A stretch of DNA of 64,000 nt from Gemmatimonadota bacterium (GTDB lineage: Bacteria > Gemmatimonadota > Gemmatimonadetes > Longimicrobiales > Gaopeijiaceae). The notes beneath the pieces were generated by a model. It was given only the letters and a program-made list of their open reading frames with translations. It was not told the origin of the DNA and made no database searches. A program made the translations under genes and the position numbers. Shown one piece after another: positions 33,107-42,143 of this stretch (position 1 is the first letter of the stretch; each line of letters begins with the position of its first letter). Where the stretch lies: assembly GCA_022823225.1 (NCBI GenBank), contig JAJDXM010000037.1, forward strand, positions 1 to 64,000, given 5' to 3'.

Positions 33107-35403
33107 TGGCGACCGGGAGGGGCTCGGCGTCCGAAGTGCAGCTGCGGGTGCGCGGAATGCACTGCGCTTCCTGCGTCGCCACCGTTGAGCGGGCGCTCGC
33201 GGGGGTGGAAGGGGTGTCCGAGGTCAGCGTCAACTTCGCGGAGGAGATGGCCCGGGTTCGCTGGTCGCCCGGCGCGCCCGGCAACGCCGAGCCTGGCCGC
33301 CTGGAACTGGCTGTCGTGGACGCAGGCTACGAGGCGGAGGCGCTGTCCGGGGCGGCTGGGGCGCTGAAGGCGGCGCGGGGCCGCGACGACGAGCGCGAGG
33401 CGAACTACCGCGATCTCATGAGGCGCTTCCTGGTGGGACTCGTCTGTGGACTCCCGGTCGTGGCGATCGGGCACTGGGAGATGATTCCCGGCCTTCCGCC
33501 TCTGGACGGAGGGGCGCAGAGGACGGCCTGGTGGCTGTCGGCCGTACTCACGCTGCCGATCGTGCTGTACGTGGGAAGGCGCTTCTACACGGGGGCCTGG
33601 GCGCTTGCGCGCAGGGGAGCCGCGAACATGGACACGCTCGTGGCGCTCGGAACCGGCGCGGCGTGGATCTTCTCGATGGCGGCCGTGGCCCTGCCGGGCC
33701 TCTTCCCGGAAGGAAGCGCGCGCCCCTTCTTTGAGGCGGTCGCGGTGGTGATCACCCTGGTGGTCCTGGGCCAGGCGATCGAGTCGCGCGCCAAGGGCAG
33801 GACCAGCCGGGCGCTCAGGGCCCTCTTCGACCTGGCGCCCGAGACCGCGGACCGCGTCACCGAAGACGGAACCGAAACCGTGCCCGTATCGCAGGTGAGT
33901 CCCGGCGACCTGCTCCTGGTGCGCCCGGGGGCGCGTGTCCCGATCGACGGGGTCGTTCGGGCCGGCGTGTCGGAGGTGGACGAGTCGATGCTCACCGGCG
34001 AGAGCCTCCCGGTGGCGAGGGGTCCCGGCGACGAAGTGGTCGGGGGAGCGGTGAACGGCACCGGCGCACTCACCGTGGAAGCCACCCGCGTCGGCGCCGA
34101 CACCATGTTGTCGCGGATTGTCGAGATGGTGCAGCGGGCGCAGGGAAGCAAGCTGCCCATTCAGCGCACCGTCGATCTGGTCGCCGGGCGGTTCGTCCCG
34201 GCGGTGATGTTCGTCGCCGCCGCGACCTTTGTCCTGTGGTACGCATTCGGTCCGGAGCCGCCGCTCGGATTCGCCACGGTGAGCGCGGTGTCGGTGCTGG
34301 TGATCGCCTGTCCGTGCGCGCTCGGGCTGGCCACCCCCCTCTCGGTCATGATCGCCATCGGCAAGGCGGCGGCCCACGGGGTGCTCATCCGCGACGGCGA
34401 CGCGCTGCAGCGGGCGCGCCGGGTCGACACGGTGGTGCTGGACAAGACCGGGACCCTTACGGTCGGGCGGCCGGAGGTCACGCACTCGGAGCCGGCCAGG
34501 GGGTTTCCCCGCGACGACTTCGTTCGCCTGGCTGCTGCGGTGGAGTCGCTGTCGGAGCACCCCGCCGCGCGGGCGATCGCCCGGCACGCCCGGGAGGCGG
34601 GCGCCCCCCGCGTGGAGGTGCAACACTTCGCGGCCCACCCGGGCCAGGGTGCGTCGGGCGTTGCCGAGGGCCGCCGGGTGCTGGTGGGCTCGGTGTCCTT
34701 CCTGCGCGCGGCCGGGGTCGGCACGGAGTCGCTGCACGGCGGTCTGGAGCGCCTCATGGCCGATGGCGCGACCCCGGTGGCGGTGGCGGTGGATGGTGTC
34801 GCGGCGGGGGTTTTCGGTGTCGCCGATACGGTCCGGCCGGATGCGCGCGGGGCGGTGGAGCGGCTTCAGGGTGCCGGCGTGGAGATCATGATGCTCACCG
34901 GGGATGTCGAGTCCGCGGCGCAGCGAATTGCCCGCCGGACCGGGATCGCCCGGGTTCGCGCGGAGGTCTCCCCGGGCGAGAAGGCGGATGTGATCGGGGC
35001 GCTGCGCAAGGAGGGCCGGGTGGTGGCGATGGTCGGCGACGGAATCAACGACGCGCCCGCGCTGGCCACCGCGGATGTGGGCGTTGCCATGGGCAGCGGC
35101 ACTGACGTCGCGCTCGTGACGGGGGACGTGGCCCTGGTCGGCGACTCCCTGCGCGCCGTCGAAACCCTGCTGCGCATCTCGCGCGCGGCGCACCGCAACA
35201 TCGTGCAGAACCTCGCGGGGGCGTTCATCTACAACGTGATCGGGATTCCCATCGCGGCGGGTGCGCTCTACCCGGCGCTGGGACTCCGGCTCTCCCCGAT
35301 GATCGCCGGCGCTGCAATGGCGCTGAGTTCGGTGACCGTGGTTGCCAACGCGAACCGGCTCCGTCACTGGCGGCCCCGCGGAATGGAACGCGGCCGGAAT
35401 TGA
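33106..35403 (+). CDS. copA: Copper-translocating P1B-type ATPase
   Basis: ATG 33106 sits in the holA stop (TGATG), giving 765 residues. The order is: one N-terminal metal-binding domain with Cys20 and Cys23 in GMHCASC, then eight membrane segments. The membrane metal site is Cys402-Pro-Cys404 in [12 protein letters not shown], and the phosphorylated Asp446 is in [15 protein letters not shown] and [11 protein letters not shown] follow. The late membrane motifs [12 protein letters not shown] and [16 protein letters not shown] are those of Cu(I) exporters. The pump moves Cu(I) out of the cytoplasm. It is coupled to holA, and no copper chaperone or CueR-type regulator is visible; the closest regulator gene is far away. 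Confidence 0.93.
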   Translation: MATGRGSASEVQLRVRGMHCASCVATVERALAGVEGVSEVSVNFAEEMARVRWSPGAPGNAEPGRLELAVVDAGYEAEALSGAAGALKAARGRDDEREANYRDLMRRFLVGLVCGLPVVAIGHWEMIPGLPPLDGGAQRTAWWLSAVLTLPIVLYVGRRFYTGAWALARRGAANMDTLVALGTGAAWIFSMAAVALPGLFPEGSARPFFEAVAVVITLVVLGQAIESRAKGRTSRALRALFDLAPETADRVTEDGTETVPVSQVSPGDLLLVRPGARVPIDGVVRAGVSEVDESMLTGESLPVARGPGDEVVGGAVNGTGALTVEATRVGADTMLSRIVEMVQRAQGSKLPIQRTVDLVAGRFVPAVMFVAAATFVLWYAFGPEPPLGFATVSAVSVLVIACPCALGLATPLSVMIAIGKAAAHGVLIRDGDALQRARRVDTVVLDKTGTLTVGRPEVTHSEPARGFPRDDFVRLAAAVESLSEHPAARAIARHAREAGAPRVEVQHFAAHPGQGASGVAEGRRVLVGSVSFLRAAGVGTESLHGGLERLMADGATPVAVAVDGVAAGVFGVADTVRPDARGAVERLQGAGVEIMMLTGDVESAAQRIARRTGIARVRAEVSPGEKADVIGALRKEGRVVAMVGDGINDAPALATADVGVAMGSGTDVALVTGDVALVGDSLRAVETLLRISRAAHRNIVQNLAGAFIYNVIGIPIAAGALYPALGLRLSPMIAGAAMALSSVTVVANANRLRHWRPRGMERGRN

Positions 35404-35514
35404 TCCGCGCCGTTCGGCTCGGTATCCTTCGGTTACTTTTTCGGCAATCACGGGGGTCCGGCGCGGCAGGGGGCCGCGAAGACCTGTCACCCGTCGCGAG
35501 CCGACAGGAACGCA

Positions 35515-38124
35515 TTGGCAAAGGCACCGACCAGCGCTCTCGACACGCCGCTCATGAGGCAATGGCGGGCGGTCAAGTCCCGCCACCGGGATGCGCTCGT
35601 GTTCTTCCGCGTAGGGGATTTCTACGAACTGTTCTGCGGAGATGCGGAAGAGGGGGCCCGGCTGCTGGGTCTGACCCTGACTTCGCGGAACAACGGCGCG
35701 GCCGACGACGTCCCCCTGGCCGGAGTCCCGGCGAAGGCGCTCGACGAATACCTGGGGCGGCTTGTCGGGCTCGGGAAGCGGGTGGCGATCTGCGAGCAGA
35801 TGGAGGATCCCGCGGAGGCGAAGGACATCGTGCGGCGCGAGGTCGTCGAGACCGTGACACCGGGGACCGTCGTTGCCGACGCGCTGCTCGAAGCCAAGCG
35901 CAACAATTTCGTGGCCGCGCTCGTCCCGGCCGGCCCAACCGTCGGCATCGCGGCTCTGGACGTCTCCACGGGTCAGCTGCTGGTGCTGGAGGCGGCGCGC
36001 TCCGAAGTGGAGGACGAGCTTGAGCGCCTCGACCCCAGGGAACTCCTTTTCCCGCAAACTGACGATCCGCCGGCGGACGACCGGGGGCGCAGGGTGTGCA
36101 CGGTGAGACCCGCGTGGCTGTTCGATCTCGAGACGGCTCGCGAAGAGCTGGTGAGACGGTACGGGGTCCAGTCTCTGGACGGCTTCGGATTCGAACCCGG
36201 CGACGAGAACCTCGTACGGGCCGCGGGCGCGGCCATTGCCTATGTGGAGGAGATCAGGCCGGGAGCCGCCGAGCACCTGTGCGCACCCGTGATCCGGCGC
36301 TCCGACACGGTGATGGCACTCGACTCGATGACGCGCCGCAACCTTGAACTGGTCGAGCCCCTGCGGCCCCACGACGCCGATGCGTCCCTCCTGTCGGTGC
36401 TTGACGGGACAAGGTCCCCGATGGGGGGACGCCTTCTTCGCAGCTGGCTGCTCTCGCCGCTGCTCGACGGGCAGGAGATCTGGAAGCGCCAGGCGGGGGT
36501 GGCGGAGCTGTTCGATTCCCCGGCCACGCGCACGCGGCTCCGATCGTCGCTCGGTGCGATCCGCGACCTCGACCGGCTCGCCACCAAGCTGGGATCGGGC
36601 CGGGCGGGACCACGGGAGCTCCTCGCGCTGGCGGCCTCCATCCGGGAACTCCCGGCGCTGTCCGACGCGGCTGGCGAACTCGAGAGCGACATCCTCAACG
36701 AGCTCACCGGTGAGATGGATCTGCTGGAAGACGTCGAAGTCCGGATCAGTGAAGCGATCGCGGCGGACGCGCCGGCGGCGCTGGGTGACGGGGGCGTGAT
36801 CCGCAGGGGGTTCAGCCGGGAGCTGGACGAACTCCGGGAGGCCCGCGACGGCGCCCGGGACTTCATCGCGTCCCTCCAGGCCAGGGAGCGCGAGCGAACC
36901 GGGATCGCTTCCCTGAAGGTCGGCTACAACAAGGTCTTCGGGTACTACCTGGAGGTGACCCGGCCGAATCTGTCCCGAGTACCGGAGGACTACGTCCGCA
37001 AGCAGACGCTGTCCAACGCCGAGCGGTTCTTCACACCGGAGCTGAAGACCTGGGAAGAGAAGGTCTTCGGCGCGGAGGACAGGATCGCCAAGCTCGAACA
37101 GAGCCTGTTCATGAGAGTGCGCGGCGAACTGAACTTCGCTGTCCCGCGCATCCAGCGGACCAGTGGGCGGATCGCCGCGCTGGACGTCCTGACCGCGTTT
37201 GCCGAGGTGGCGGAGAGGCAGGCCTACGTGCGTCCCGGCGTGGGCGCGGGGTTCGCGCTGGACATCGTCGCGGGCCGCCATCCGGTCGTGGAGACCATGC
37301 TGCCGCCGAACGGTTTCATCCCGAACGATCTCCGCCTCGACGAGGAAAGGCGGATCGTGATCCTGACCGGGCCGAACATGGCCGGCAAGAGCACCGTTCT
37401 CCGCCAGGCCGGCTTGATCCAGATCATGGCGCAGATCGGGTCGTTCGTGCCCGCCGACAGTGCCGAGGTCCCGATCTGCGACCGCGTTTTCACCAGGGTC
37501 GGAGCCTCGGACAGTCTGGCGCGCGGCCAGTCGACCTTCATGGTGGAGATGAACGAGACAGCCGCGATCGTTCACGGCGCCACCGATCGCAGCCTCGTCC
37601 TGCTCGACGAAATCGGCCGGGGCACCTCCACCTACGACGGGGTCTCGATTGCCTGGGCTGTAACCGAACACCTTCACGATCACGTAGGGGTGAAGGCGGT
37701 CTTCGCCACCCACTATCATGAGCTGACACAGCTGGCCGACCGGCTGGCCGCGGTGCGCAACCTGAACGTGGCGGTCCGCGAAACGGGCGACGACATCGTC
37801 TTCCTGCGACGCCTCGAAGACGGTGGGGCGGACCGGTCCTACGGAATACAGGTGGCGCGGCTGGCAGGGTTTCCGCCTTCACTGATCGAGCGGGCGATGG
37901 AACTTCTTGCTGAGCTGGAGGGAAGACATTCGGGTGGATACGATGCTCTCGGTGGTGGGCGCGGCGCCGGCCAGCCGGCGGGGGGCGGGCAGCCGCAGTT
38001 GCCGCTGTTCGAAGTGGTGCACCCGGCGATCGAACGGCTGCGCACACTGGATCCGGACCACCTCACGCCGCGCGAAGCTCTGGACGTCCTGTATGCCCTC
38101 CGCGCCGCGGCGCGGGAAAGGTAG
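35515..38124 (+). CDS. mutS: DNA mismatch repair protein MutS
   Basis: The TTG start at 35515 gives 869 residues, normal for MutS. The mismatch-reading Phe-x-Glu is Phe36-Tyr-Glu38 in GDFYELF. A connector and lever region follows, then the clamp and the ABC ATPase with the Walker A motif GPNMAGKST at 619-627 and the signature and Walker B region DEIGRGTSTYDG. The protein recognises base mismatches and, with MutL, starts repair. A conventional C-terminus (QLPLFEVVHPAIERLR) carries the tetramerisation helix region. It is transcribed in line with copA, 111 bases downstream; mutL is not in the window. Confidence 0.95.
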   Translation: MAKAPTSALDTPLMRQWRAVKSRHRDALVFFRVGDFYELFCGDAEEGARLLGLTLTSRNNGAADDVPLAGVPAKALDEYLGRLVGLGKRVAICEQMEDPAEAKDIVRREVVETVTPGTVVADALLEAKRNNFVAALVPAGPTVGIAALDVSTGQLLVLEAARSEVEDELERLDPRELLFPQTDDPPADDRGRRVCTVRPAWLFDLETAREELVRRYGVQSLDGFGFEPGDENLVRAAGAAIAYVEEIRPGAAEHLCAPVIRRSDTVMALDSMTRRNLELVEPLRPHDADASLLSVLDGTRSPMGGRLLRSWLLSPLLDGQEIWKRQAGVAELFDSPATRTRLRSSLGAIRDLDRLATKLGSGRAGPRELLALAASIRELPALSDAAGELESDILNELTGEMDLLEDVEVRISEAIAADAPAALGDGGVIRRGFSRELDELREARDGARDFIASLQARERERTGIASLKVGYNKVFGYYLEVTRPNLSRVPEDYVRKQTLSNAERFFTPELKTWEEKVFGAEDRIAKLEQSLFMRVRGELNFAVPRIQRTSGRIAALDVLTAFAEVAERQAYVRPGVGAGFALDIVAGRHPVVETMLPPNGFIPNDLRLDEERRIVILTGPNMAGKSTVLRQAGLIQIMAQIGSFVPADSAEVPICDRVFTRVGASDSLARGQSTFMVEMNETAAIVHGATDRSLVLLDEIGRGTSTYDGVSIAWAVTEHLHDHVGVKAVFATHYHELTQLADRLAAVRNLNVAVRETGDDIVFLRRLEDGGADRSYGIQVARLAGFPPSLIERAMELLAELEGRHSGGYDALGGGRGAGQPAGGGQPQLPLFEVVHPAIERLRTLDPDHLTPREALDVLYALRAAARER

Positions 38125-38130
38125 CCGTCC

Positions 38131-38613
38131 GTGGACATTGCCGGCGTCGCCCCGAGGCCCGAACCGCAGGCGCGGCCAGGGGGGCGGCCCGTACGCCGCG
38201 CACCGTGGGCGCAGACGGCCCGGGCCGGCATGACTGCCGCCTGGGCGGCTGCGGTTTCGGCGGTGGGTTGCGAGGGTCCGGAGATGGAGAGCCCCGCGCT
38301 TCGCGCCACGCAGGGGGTGGTTGAGTATCCGTACCACCTGTGGGACCGCGGGGTCGAGGGGACGACAATGGTGCGTGTTCTGGTGAACGAAGCGGGTGGC
38401 GTCGACAGCGCCATGGTGGCGGAGAGCAGCGGGGCGCCGGCCCTGGACTCGGCGGCGGTTGCGGGTGCGTTGCGGATGGTCTTCGAGCCCGGGCGACGGG
38501 GCGGCCAGCCGGTCAGGGTCTGGACCCGCATGCCGATCCACTTCCTGAAGGAGGAAGCGGTCCGGCTCGACAGCCCGGCTGCCGGGACGCACGTGAACGA
38601 GAGCCGGCCATGA
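38131..38613 (+). CDS. TonB C-terminal domain protein, possible lipoprotein
   Basis: The product has 160 residues, or 128 from the internal Met33. From that Met, MTAAWAAAVSAVGCEGP forms a signal peptide with a weak lipobox (AVGC), so a lipoprotein is possible. The rest is a TonB C-terminal domain (TTMVRVLVNEAGGVDSAMVAE, SAAVAGALRMVFEPGRR, QPVRVWTRMPIHF). TonB proteins carry energy from the inner membrane to outer-membrane receptors, but the membrane anchor and proline-rich spacer of classical TonB are missing. It lies between mutS and cystathionine beta-synthase in a run of short gaps. Start codon choice between 38131 and the internal Met is unsettled. Confidence 0.7.
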   Translation: MDIAGVAPRPEPQARPGGRPVRRAPWAQTARAGMTAAWAAAVSAVGCEGPEMESPALRATQGVVEYPYHLWDRGVEGTTMVRVLVNEAGGVDSAMVAESSGAPALDSAAVAGALRMVFEPGRRGGQPVRVWTRMPIHFLKEEAVRLDSPAAGTHVNESRP

Positions 38614-38623
38614 GGAGTGCTGC

Positions 38624-40033
38624 ATGACCCCACCGAACCAGCCCCGCGCCGCGCGAAACGAGCGGCCCTGCAACGATGTCCTCGAACTGGTGGGGTGGAC
38701 GCCGCTGATCAGGTTGAACCGCGTCACCGCCGGGATCGGCACACCCGTGTACGGCAAGGCCGAGTTCATGAATCCGGGCGGATCGGTCAAGGACCGGATC
38801 GGCGTGGCGATCGTGGATGCGGCCGAATCGCGGGGTCTTCTGCGCCCCGGGGGAACGATCGTCGAAGCGACGAGCGGGAACACCGGGCTCGCGCTCGCGA
38901 TGGTGGCCGCGATCCGCGGCTACCGGTGCATCTTCACCATGCCCGACAAGATGAGCATCGAGAAGGTGAAGCTGCTGCGCGCATTCGGCGCGGAGGTCGT
39001 GATCACACCCGCGGCCGTGGCCCCGGACCACCCGGACCACTACGTGAACCGCGCCCGGACGATCGCCGAAGAGACCCCCGGCGGCTTCCTCGCCGACCAG
39101 TTCTACAATCGCGACAACCCCGAAGCCCACTATCTGACCACGGGCCCGGAGATCTGGGGGCAGACCGGTGGCGCCGTCACGCACTTCGTGGCCGGCGCCG
39201 GTACCGGAGGGACCATATCCGGGACCGGAAGGTACCTCAAGGAACAGAACCCGGAGATCCAGGTGATCGGGGTGGATCCGGTCGGGTCCGTGATCTCGGG
39301 ATTCTACAGGACCGGAAAGGTTGGGAAGGGCGAGCCCTATCTCGTCGAGGGTCTCGGCAACGACAAGATTCCGGGCACGCTGGACGTGGAGTTTGTTGAC
39401 GCGTATCGGACGGTGGAGGACAGAGACGCGTTCGCCATGGCCCGCCGGCTGGCCGTGGAGGAAGGACTCTTCGTCGGCGGATCGACGGGGCTGATCGTGC
39501 ATGCCGCGGTGGAGGCGGCGCGCCGGATCGAGGATCCCGGCGCTTGCGTTGTCGCGATCCTGTGCGACTGGGGCGAGCGCTACCTGACCAAGCAGTACGA
39601 CGACGAATGGATGCGCAACAACGGATTCCTCGGGCGAAGGCGGTCCACGGTGGCCGAGATGGTGGCTGCGAAGTTCGAACCCATGCCGCAGCTGCACATC
39701 GCCACGCCCGCGACGCCCGTCCGCATGGCGATCTCGACGCTTTCCACGCACAACGTCTCCCAGTTGCCGGTCGTTGTGCAGGGCGAGTGTGTGGGCAGCG
39801 TCTCCGAACGGCGGCTGATGAGCGCGGTGCTCGCGGACCGGTCGGTGCTGGGGTCCGATGTGGCCTCTGTCATGGGCGAACCCTACCCCGTACTCGACGA
39901 GGACGCCGACGGCAACGACGCGGTGGCACTCCTCACCGGCGGCGCGCAGGCGGTCCTCATCCGCTCGGGCGGCGCCCTGGACGGAATCCTCACGCGGCAC
40001 GATCTCGTGCGGTCGCTGGCGGCATCGCCATGA
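38624..40033 (+). CDS. Cystathionine beta-synthase
   Basis: This 469-residue fold type II PLP enzyme carries the Schiff-base Lys56 in NPGGSVKDRIG, the phosphate loop EATSGNTGLALA and the GAGTGGTISGTGRYLKEQNP glycine loop. Two CBS domains at about 345-465 complete the eukaryotic-type cystathionine beta-synthase layout rather than plain cysteine synthase. It condenses serine (or O-acetylserine) with homocysteine in the reverse transsulfuration pathway. No heme-binding N-terminal domain is present. The CBS domains may sense S-adenosylmethionine or adenine nucleotides. Its stop overlaps ddl (ATGA). It could be annotated as cysteine synthase with CBS domains. Confidence 0.9.
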   Translation: MTPPNQPRAARNERPCNDVLELVGWTPLIRLNRVTAGIGTPVYGKAEFMNPGGSVKDRIGVAIVDAAESRGLLRPGGTIVEATSGNTGLALAMVAAIRGYRCIFTMPDKMSIEKVKLLRAFGAEVVITPAAVAPDHPDHYVNRARTIAEETPGGFLADQFYNRDNPEAHYLTTGPEIWGQTGGAVTHFVAGAGTGGTISGTGRYLKEQNPEIQVIGVDPVGSVISGFYRTGKVGKGEPYLVEGLGNDKIPGTLDVEFVDAYRTVEDRDAFAMARRLAVEEGLFVGGSTGLIVHAAVEAARRIEDPGACVVAILCDWGERYLTKQYDDEWMRNNGFLGRRRSTVAEMVAAKFEPMPQLHIATPATPVRMAISTLSTHNVSQLPVVVQGECVGSVSERRLMSAVLADRSVLGSDVASVMGEPYPVLDEDADGNDAVALLTGGAQAVLIRSGGALDGILTRHDLVRSLAASP

Positions 40034-41085
40034 GCGCCGCATCGCCGCTCTCGGTGGCCGTGCTGCTGGGTGGCAGTTCGGAGGAGCGCGGGGTTTCGCT
40101 GGCCAGCGGCTGCGAGGTGGCGGCGGCGCTGCGGTCGGCGGGACACCGTGTTGTCGCCATCGACGCCGCGTCCGGCGCGCTGTCGGCCGCGCAGGAGCGG
40201 CACATCCTCGAATCCGGGATTGGCAGGGCGAAGGTCGCCTTCCCGGCGCCGCGACACCCGAATGCGCTGCCCGAGGCCGAGGTTGTGGCGCGAGAGCCGT
40301 GCCTGGCCGAGGTGGAGGTGGTCTTCCTTGCGCTGCATGGAGGCGTGGGCGAGGATGGTACTGTCCAAACGCTCCTGGAGGTCGCCGGAGTGCCGTACGC
40401 GGGCAGCGGACCGGTGGGCTGCGCGCTCGCCATGGACAAGGAGCTGACGAAGAGGCTCCTGCGGGACGCCGGGGTGCCTGCGCCCGACTGGGTCGCAGGG
40501 CGGGCGCCTGGCCGGGAGGTCGCGGCCCGGCTCGGCCTTCCGGTGATCGTAAAGCCGGTATCGGGAGGCTCGTCGGTGCGATTGACGCTCGCCGCCTCCG
40601 CCGACGAGGTGGATGAGGCCGCGGAGCTGGCGTCGGGAGGCGGCGACTCCGTGCTGTACGAGAAGTATGTGCGCGGACGCGAGTTCACGGTCGGCATTCT
40701 GGGCGATGACGCGCTTCCGGTGGTGGAGATCGAGCCCGTGCGCGAACTCTTCGACTTCGACTGCAAGTACGAACCCGGCATGGCCCGCGAGACGGCGCCC
40801 GCGCGGATTCCGAAAGAGGTTGCCACCATGCTGCAGACAACGGCGCTGGAGGTGCACCGGGTGCTCCGCATGGAACATTTTTCCCGGGTCGACTTCATGA
40901 TGGACGAAGCCGGCCGGGCCTGGTGTCTGGAAGCCAATGCGCTGCCGGGGTTGACGGGGAACAGCCTGCTGCCCCGGGCCGCGCGCGCGGCCGGGCTTGA
41001 ATTCTCCGAGCTTTGCGAGCGTATTTGCCTGATGGGCCGGGAAGCAGGACCGAGAAGGGCTGTGCGGACAGGAGTGGAGCCGTGA
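40030..41085 (+). CDS. ddl: D-alanine--D-alanine ligase
   Basis: ATG 40030 overlaps the cystathionine synthase stop and gives 351 residues. The ATP-grasp enzyme joins two D-alanines for peptidoglycan crosslinks. Visible motifs are LLGGSSEERGVSLASG at the N-terminus, LALHGGVGEDGTVQTLLE, MDKELTKRLL, the ATP-grasp EKYVRGREFTVGIL and the metal-binding segment CLEANALPGLTGNSLLP near the end. Its position between sulfur amino acid and membrane-protease genes is not typical of a mur cluster. The stop overlaps the rhomboid start. Confidence 0.93.
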   Translation: MSAASPLSVAVLLGGSSEERGVSLASGCEVAAALRSAGHRVVAIDAASGALSAAQERHILESGIGRAKVAFPAPRHPNALPEAEVVAREPCLAEVEVVFLALHGGVGEDGTVQTLLEVAGVPYAGSGPVGCALAMDKELTKRLLRDAGVPAPDWVAGRAPGREVAARLGLPVIVKPVSGGSSVRLTLAASADEVDEAAELASGGGDSVLYEKYVRGREFTVGILGDDALPVVEIEPVRELFDFDCKYEPGMARETAPARIPKEVATMLQTTALEVHRVLRMEHFSRVDFMMDEAGRAWCLEANALPGLTGNSLLPRAARAAGLEFSELCERICLMGREAGPRRAVRTGVEP

Positions 41086-42035
41086 GATACGGCCAGCATG
41101 CACCGGCGTTCGGCAACGCATCGGCGCGGCTGAACGTCACCCCCTGGGTGAAGCGGCTTCTGATCGCCAACGCCGTCGTGTTCCTGATTACCCTCGCGGT
41201 GGGCCGGGATCCGGTCTTCGACCTGTTCGCCTTTTCTCCCGGCGGCATCTGGAGTCGGCCCTGGGGCATTCTGACCTACATGTTCGTCCATGCGGGCTTC
41301 TGGCACCTGCTGATGAACCTCCTCTTCATCTTCTTCTTCGGTCCGCCGCTGGAGTCGAGGTGGGGATCGACGGTCTTCATCAAGTTCTACCTGATCTGCG
41401 GCCTTGGCGGCGTGCTGCTCAGCTTCGCGTTTTCCGATTCGGCGATCGTGGGGGCATCGGCTGCCTGCTACGGCATAATGCTCGCCTTCGCCATGATCTG
41501 GCCGACCACCAACATCTACATCTGGGGAATCCTGCCGGTGAGGGCGAAGTGGCTGGTGATCTTCCTCGTCGCGGTGAGCTTCGCGAGCGCAATCGGACCG
41601 GCTCGGGACGGTGTCGCGCACCTGGCCCACCTCGGGGGCGCGGTCGCCGGCTTCCTGATGATGAAGAGCGGGCTGCTCCCGTCGTATGCGGCGGCGCCGG
41701 CAGCAGCGAGGGACCGGGGGCCTGGGGCCACCGGGACGCGGATGGGCCGCGGAAGGGGCGCCGGGAAGTCACGGACCCGGGGCTGGCCTCGCACCGCGCG
41801 TGGGACCGGGTCACGGAGCCGGCGCGGCCCGCGTCGCAGGTGGAGCGTTCAGAGCGGCGGCGCTTCGGCTGCGCGGAAGGAGTCGGCGCGGAGGCACGCC
41901 GAGGGCCCCCGGAAAGCGGAGCTGGACAAGGTGGACGCTGTCCTCGACAAGATTTCCAGCCGGGGAATCGATTCGCTCACGGCCGAGGAGCGCGACCTTC
42001 TCGACCGGGTTTCCAGACAGACGCGGACCAACTGA
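41082..42035 (+). CDS. Rhomboid family intramembrane serine protease
   Basis: GTG 41082 has AGGAG seven bases upstream and overlaps the ddl stop, giving 317 residues. The rhomboid core has six membrane segments. His75 and Asn79 (WHLLMNLLF) form the oxyanion region, Ser126 (VGASAACYG) is the nucleophile and His183 (AHLAHLGG) completes the dyad. It cleaves membrane proteins within or near the bilayer. After the core comes an Arg/Gly/Ala-rich segment (about 206-280) and then a C-terminal helix (LDKVDAVLDKISSRGIDSLT) typical of bacterial rhomboids with the extra C-terminal domain. The nucleophile motif differs from GASG in having Ala. Confidence 0.91.
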   Translation: MRYGQHAPAFGNASARLNVTPWVKRLLIANAVVFLITLAVGRDPVFDLFAFSPGGIWSRPWGILTYMFVHAGFWHLLMNLLFIFFFGPPLESRWGSTVFIKFYLICGLGGVLLSFAFSDSAIVGASAACYGIMLAFAMIWPTTNIYIWGILPVRAKWLVIFLVAVSFASAIGPARDGVAHLAHLGGAVAGFLMMKSGLLPSYAAAPAAARDRGPGATGTRMGRGRGAGKSRTRGWPRTARGTGSRSRRGPRRRWSVQSGGASAARKESARRHAEGPRKAELDKVDAVLDKISSRGIDSLTAEERDLLDRVSRQTRTN

Positions 42036-42069
42036 GGAACGCATCCATCCAGCGGCCTCCGCGTGCGCC

Positions 42070-42099
42070 CTTGACCCGCCAGTCACGCGTTTTCTACAA
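42070..42099 (+). promoter_or_regulatory. Promoter for the EF-G paralogue
   Basis: TTGACC (42070-42075) is followed after 18 bases by TACAAT (42094-42099), 44 bases before the start. A strong AGGAGGT site precedes ATG 42144. This is the clearest sigma-70-like promoter in the window. Confidence 0.62.
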
Positions 42100-42143
42100 T
42101 GCGTTCCCTTCACGAACACTGGTGACCAGCAACAGGAGGTGGC

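Noticed and set aside
32956-37719. A 1587-codon open frame on the minus strand across holA, copA and mutS
   Set aside because: It is the antisense frame of three well supported genes. Its translation is rich in Arg, His, Pro and Gly with no domain, as happens in GC-rich DNA.
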